Below, in pieces: positions 63,382-64,000 of a stretch of 64,000 nucleotides of DNA. The stretch spans positions 1 to 64,000 of the forward strand of contig JAUILA010000015.1 of assembly GCA_030432655.1 (NCBI GenBank), in the 5' to 3' direction. The translations under genes and the position numbers were made by a program. The number at the start of each line of letters is the position of its first letter. The stretch's first letter is position 1. The DNA is from Bacteroidia bacterium (GTDB lineage Bacteria > Bacteroidota > Bacteroidia > Cytophagales > Cyclobacteriaceae). Under the pieces are notes generated by a model that did no database searches, was not told the DNA's origin, and was given only the letters and a program-made list of their open reading frames with translations.

Positions 63382-64000
63382 TGAACAAAGATATCAGTGA
63401 ACTCCGGAATGAGTATTCCAAGCACACACTGGACATCTCCAGTGTAGATACGAACCCCCTGGTTCAGTTCAAACACTGGTTTGACGAGGCAGTGAATTCC
63501 CGGCTCCCCGAACCGAATGCCATGAGTGTTGCCACCGTAAACAGCCAGGGCATTCCTTCCTGCCGGGTAGTTTTGCTGAAAGGAATTGATAAAACCGGTT
63601 TTATCTTTTACACCAATTATGCAAGTGATAAAGGCCAGGACCTTCATAATCAACCCGTAGCGGCGCTTACGTTCTTCTGGCCTGAACTGGAACGGCAGGT
63701 CAGAATCCAGGGATCTGTGAGCCGGGTCAGCAAAGAAACAAGTACGGAATATTTTCAAAGCCGTCCGCGCGAAAGCCAGATCGGAGCCTGGGTTTCTCCC
63801 CAGAGCACCCCGATCAGCAGCAGAAAAATCCTGGAAGAACGAAAGAAGGCCATCGAGGAGAAATTCAAAGGACTGGACAAGTTGCCCAGACCGGAACAAT
63901 GGGGAGGGTATAAGGTCACCCCGTTTTTGGTTGAATTCTGGCAGGGACGGCCAAGCCGCCTGCACGATCGCATTGTTTATGTGCTGGAGAATGAAGAATG
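63382..64000 (+). CDS. pdxH: Pyridoxamine/pyridoxine 5'-phosphate oxidase, cut by the window end
   Basis: The 206 residues present include the FMN-binding stretch AMSVATVNSQGIPSCRVVLLKG, the RVRIQGSVSRV-like segment (RQVRIQGSVSRVS), SPQSTPISSR and the closing RPSRLHDRIVY, all PdxH signatures. It oxidises PNP or PMP to pyridoxal phosphate. Only about eight to ten C-terminal residues are missing beyond 64000. ATG 63382 fits the family's usual start (LRNEYSKHTLD). Confidence 0.95.

Overview
The window looks like chromosomal DNA of a free-living, probably marine, member of the Bacteroidota (Cytophagia-like). Pointers are a full MoxR-DUF58-DUF4381-BatA-BatB/C-BatD operon, families common in this phylum (DUF349, YqgE/AlgH, DUF6090, DUF2975 with a small HTH, NrtR-type Nudix regulator beside a GH3 enzyme, TPR histidine kinase fused to a response regulator), SPII lipoproteins, a sulfatase, and promoters of the TAnnTTTG type. 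No rRNA, tRNA, CRISPR array, insertion sequence or phage gene was seen. Two broken genes were found: a frameshifted DinB-family gene and a 3' remnant of an aldo/keto reductase.

Layout. 1-10.7 kb (nearly all minus): small membrane proteins, a sensor protein with a dimerisation-like segment but no kinase ATPase, an HTH/DUF2975 pair behind a 29-bp palindrome, a proline-iminopeptidase-like hydrolase, a His-rich DUF4198 protein with HupE (probably metal handling), TrkH, a Fic protein, a TPR protein, an exported beta-carbonic anhydrase and a small MscS channel. 10.9-14.2 kb (plus): three exported proteins, two with FG-GAP repeats. 14.7-21.1 kb (minus): the Bat operon, with BatB and BatC fused. 21.1-29.1 kb: sulfatase, NrtR-like regulator divergent from a GH3 glycosidase with two palindromic operators on the promoter, a LamB-like porin and an amidase lipoprotein. 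29.3-31 kb: FkbM methyltransferase and a secreted protein. 31-45.4 kb: two isoquinoline-1-oxidoreductase-like molybdenum hydroxylase loci on opposite strands (three large and two small subunits) flanking a TPP riboswitch, a HAD phosphatase lipoprotein, the two broken genes and two exported beta-propeller proteins. 45.5-49.1 kb: DUF6090, a ChaN/EreA-like lipoprotein behind duplicated palindromes, an intact DinB protein and an unknown.

The most unusual part is 49.1-58.9 kb. A sigma-54 activator with an N-terminal cyclic-nucleotide-binding domain is followed by two sigma-54-like promoters, a small secreted protein, a one-cysteine OsmC protein and a pyruvate:ferredoxin-oxidoreductase-like protein (NifJ family). 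That protein has replaced three of the four cysteines that hold the cluster next to thiamine diphosphate, and it lacks part of domain III. Converging on it is a TPR-histidine kinase-receiver-nucleotide cyclase fusion. I infer a local circuit: sensor/cyclase, cyclic nucleotide, CNB-type sigma-54 activator, then the OsmC/NifJ-like module.

59-64 kb holds ordinary genes: DUF2071, a DUF349 protein with a tandem repeat, YqgE/AlgH, MiaE and a pdxH cut by the window end.
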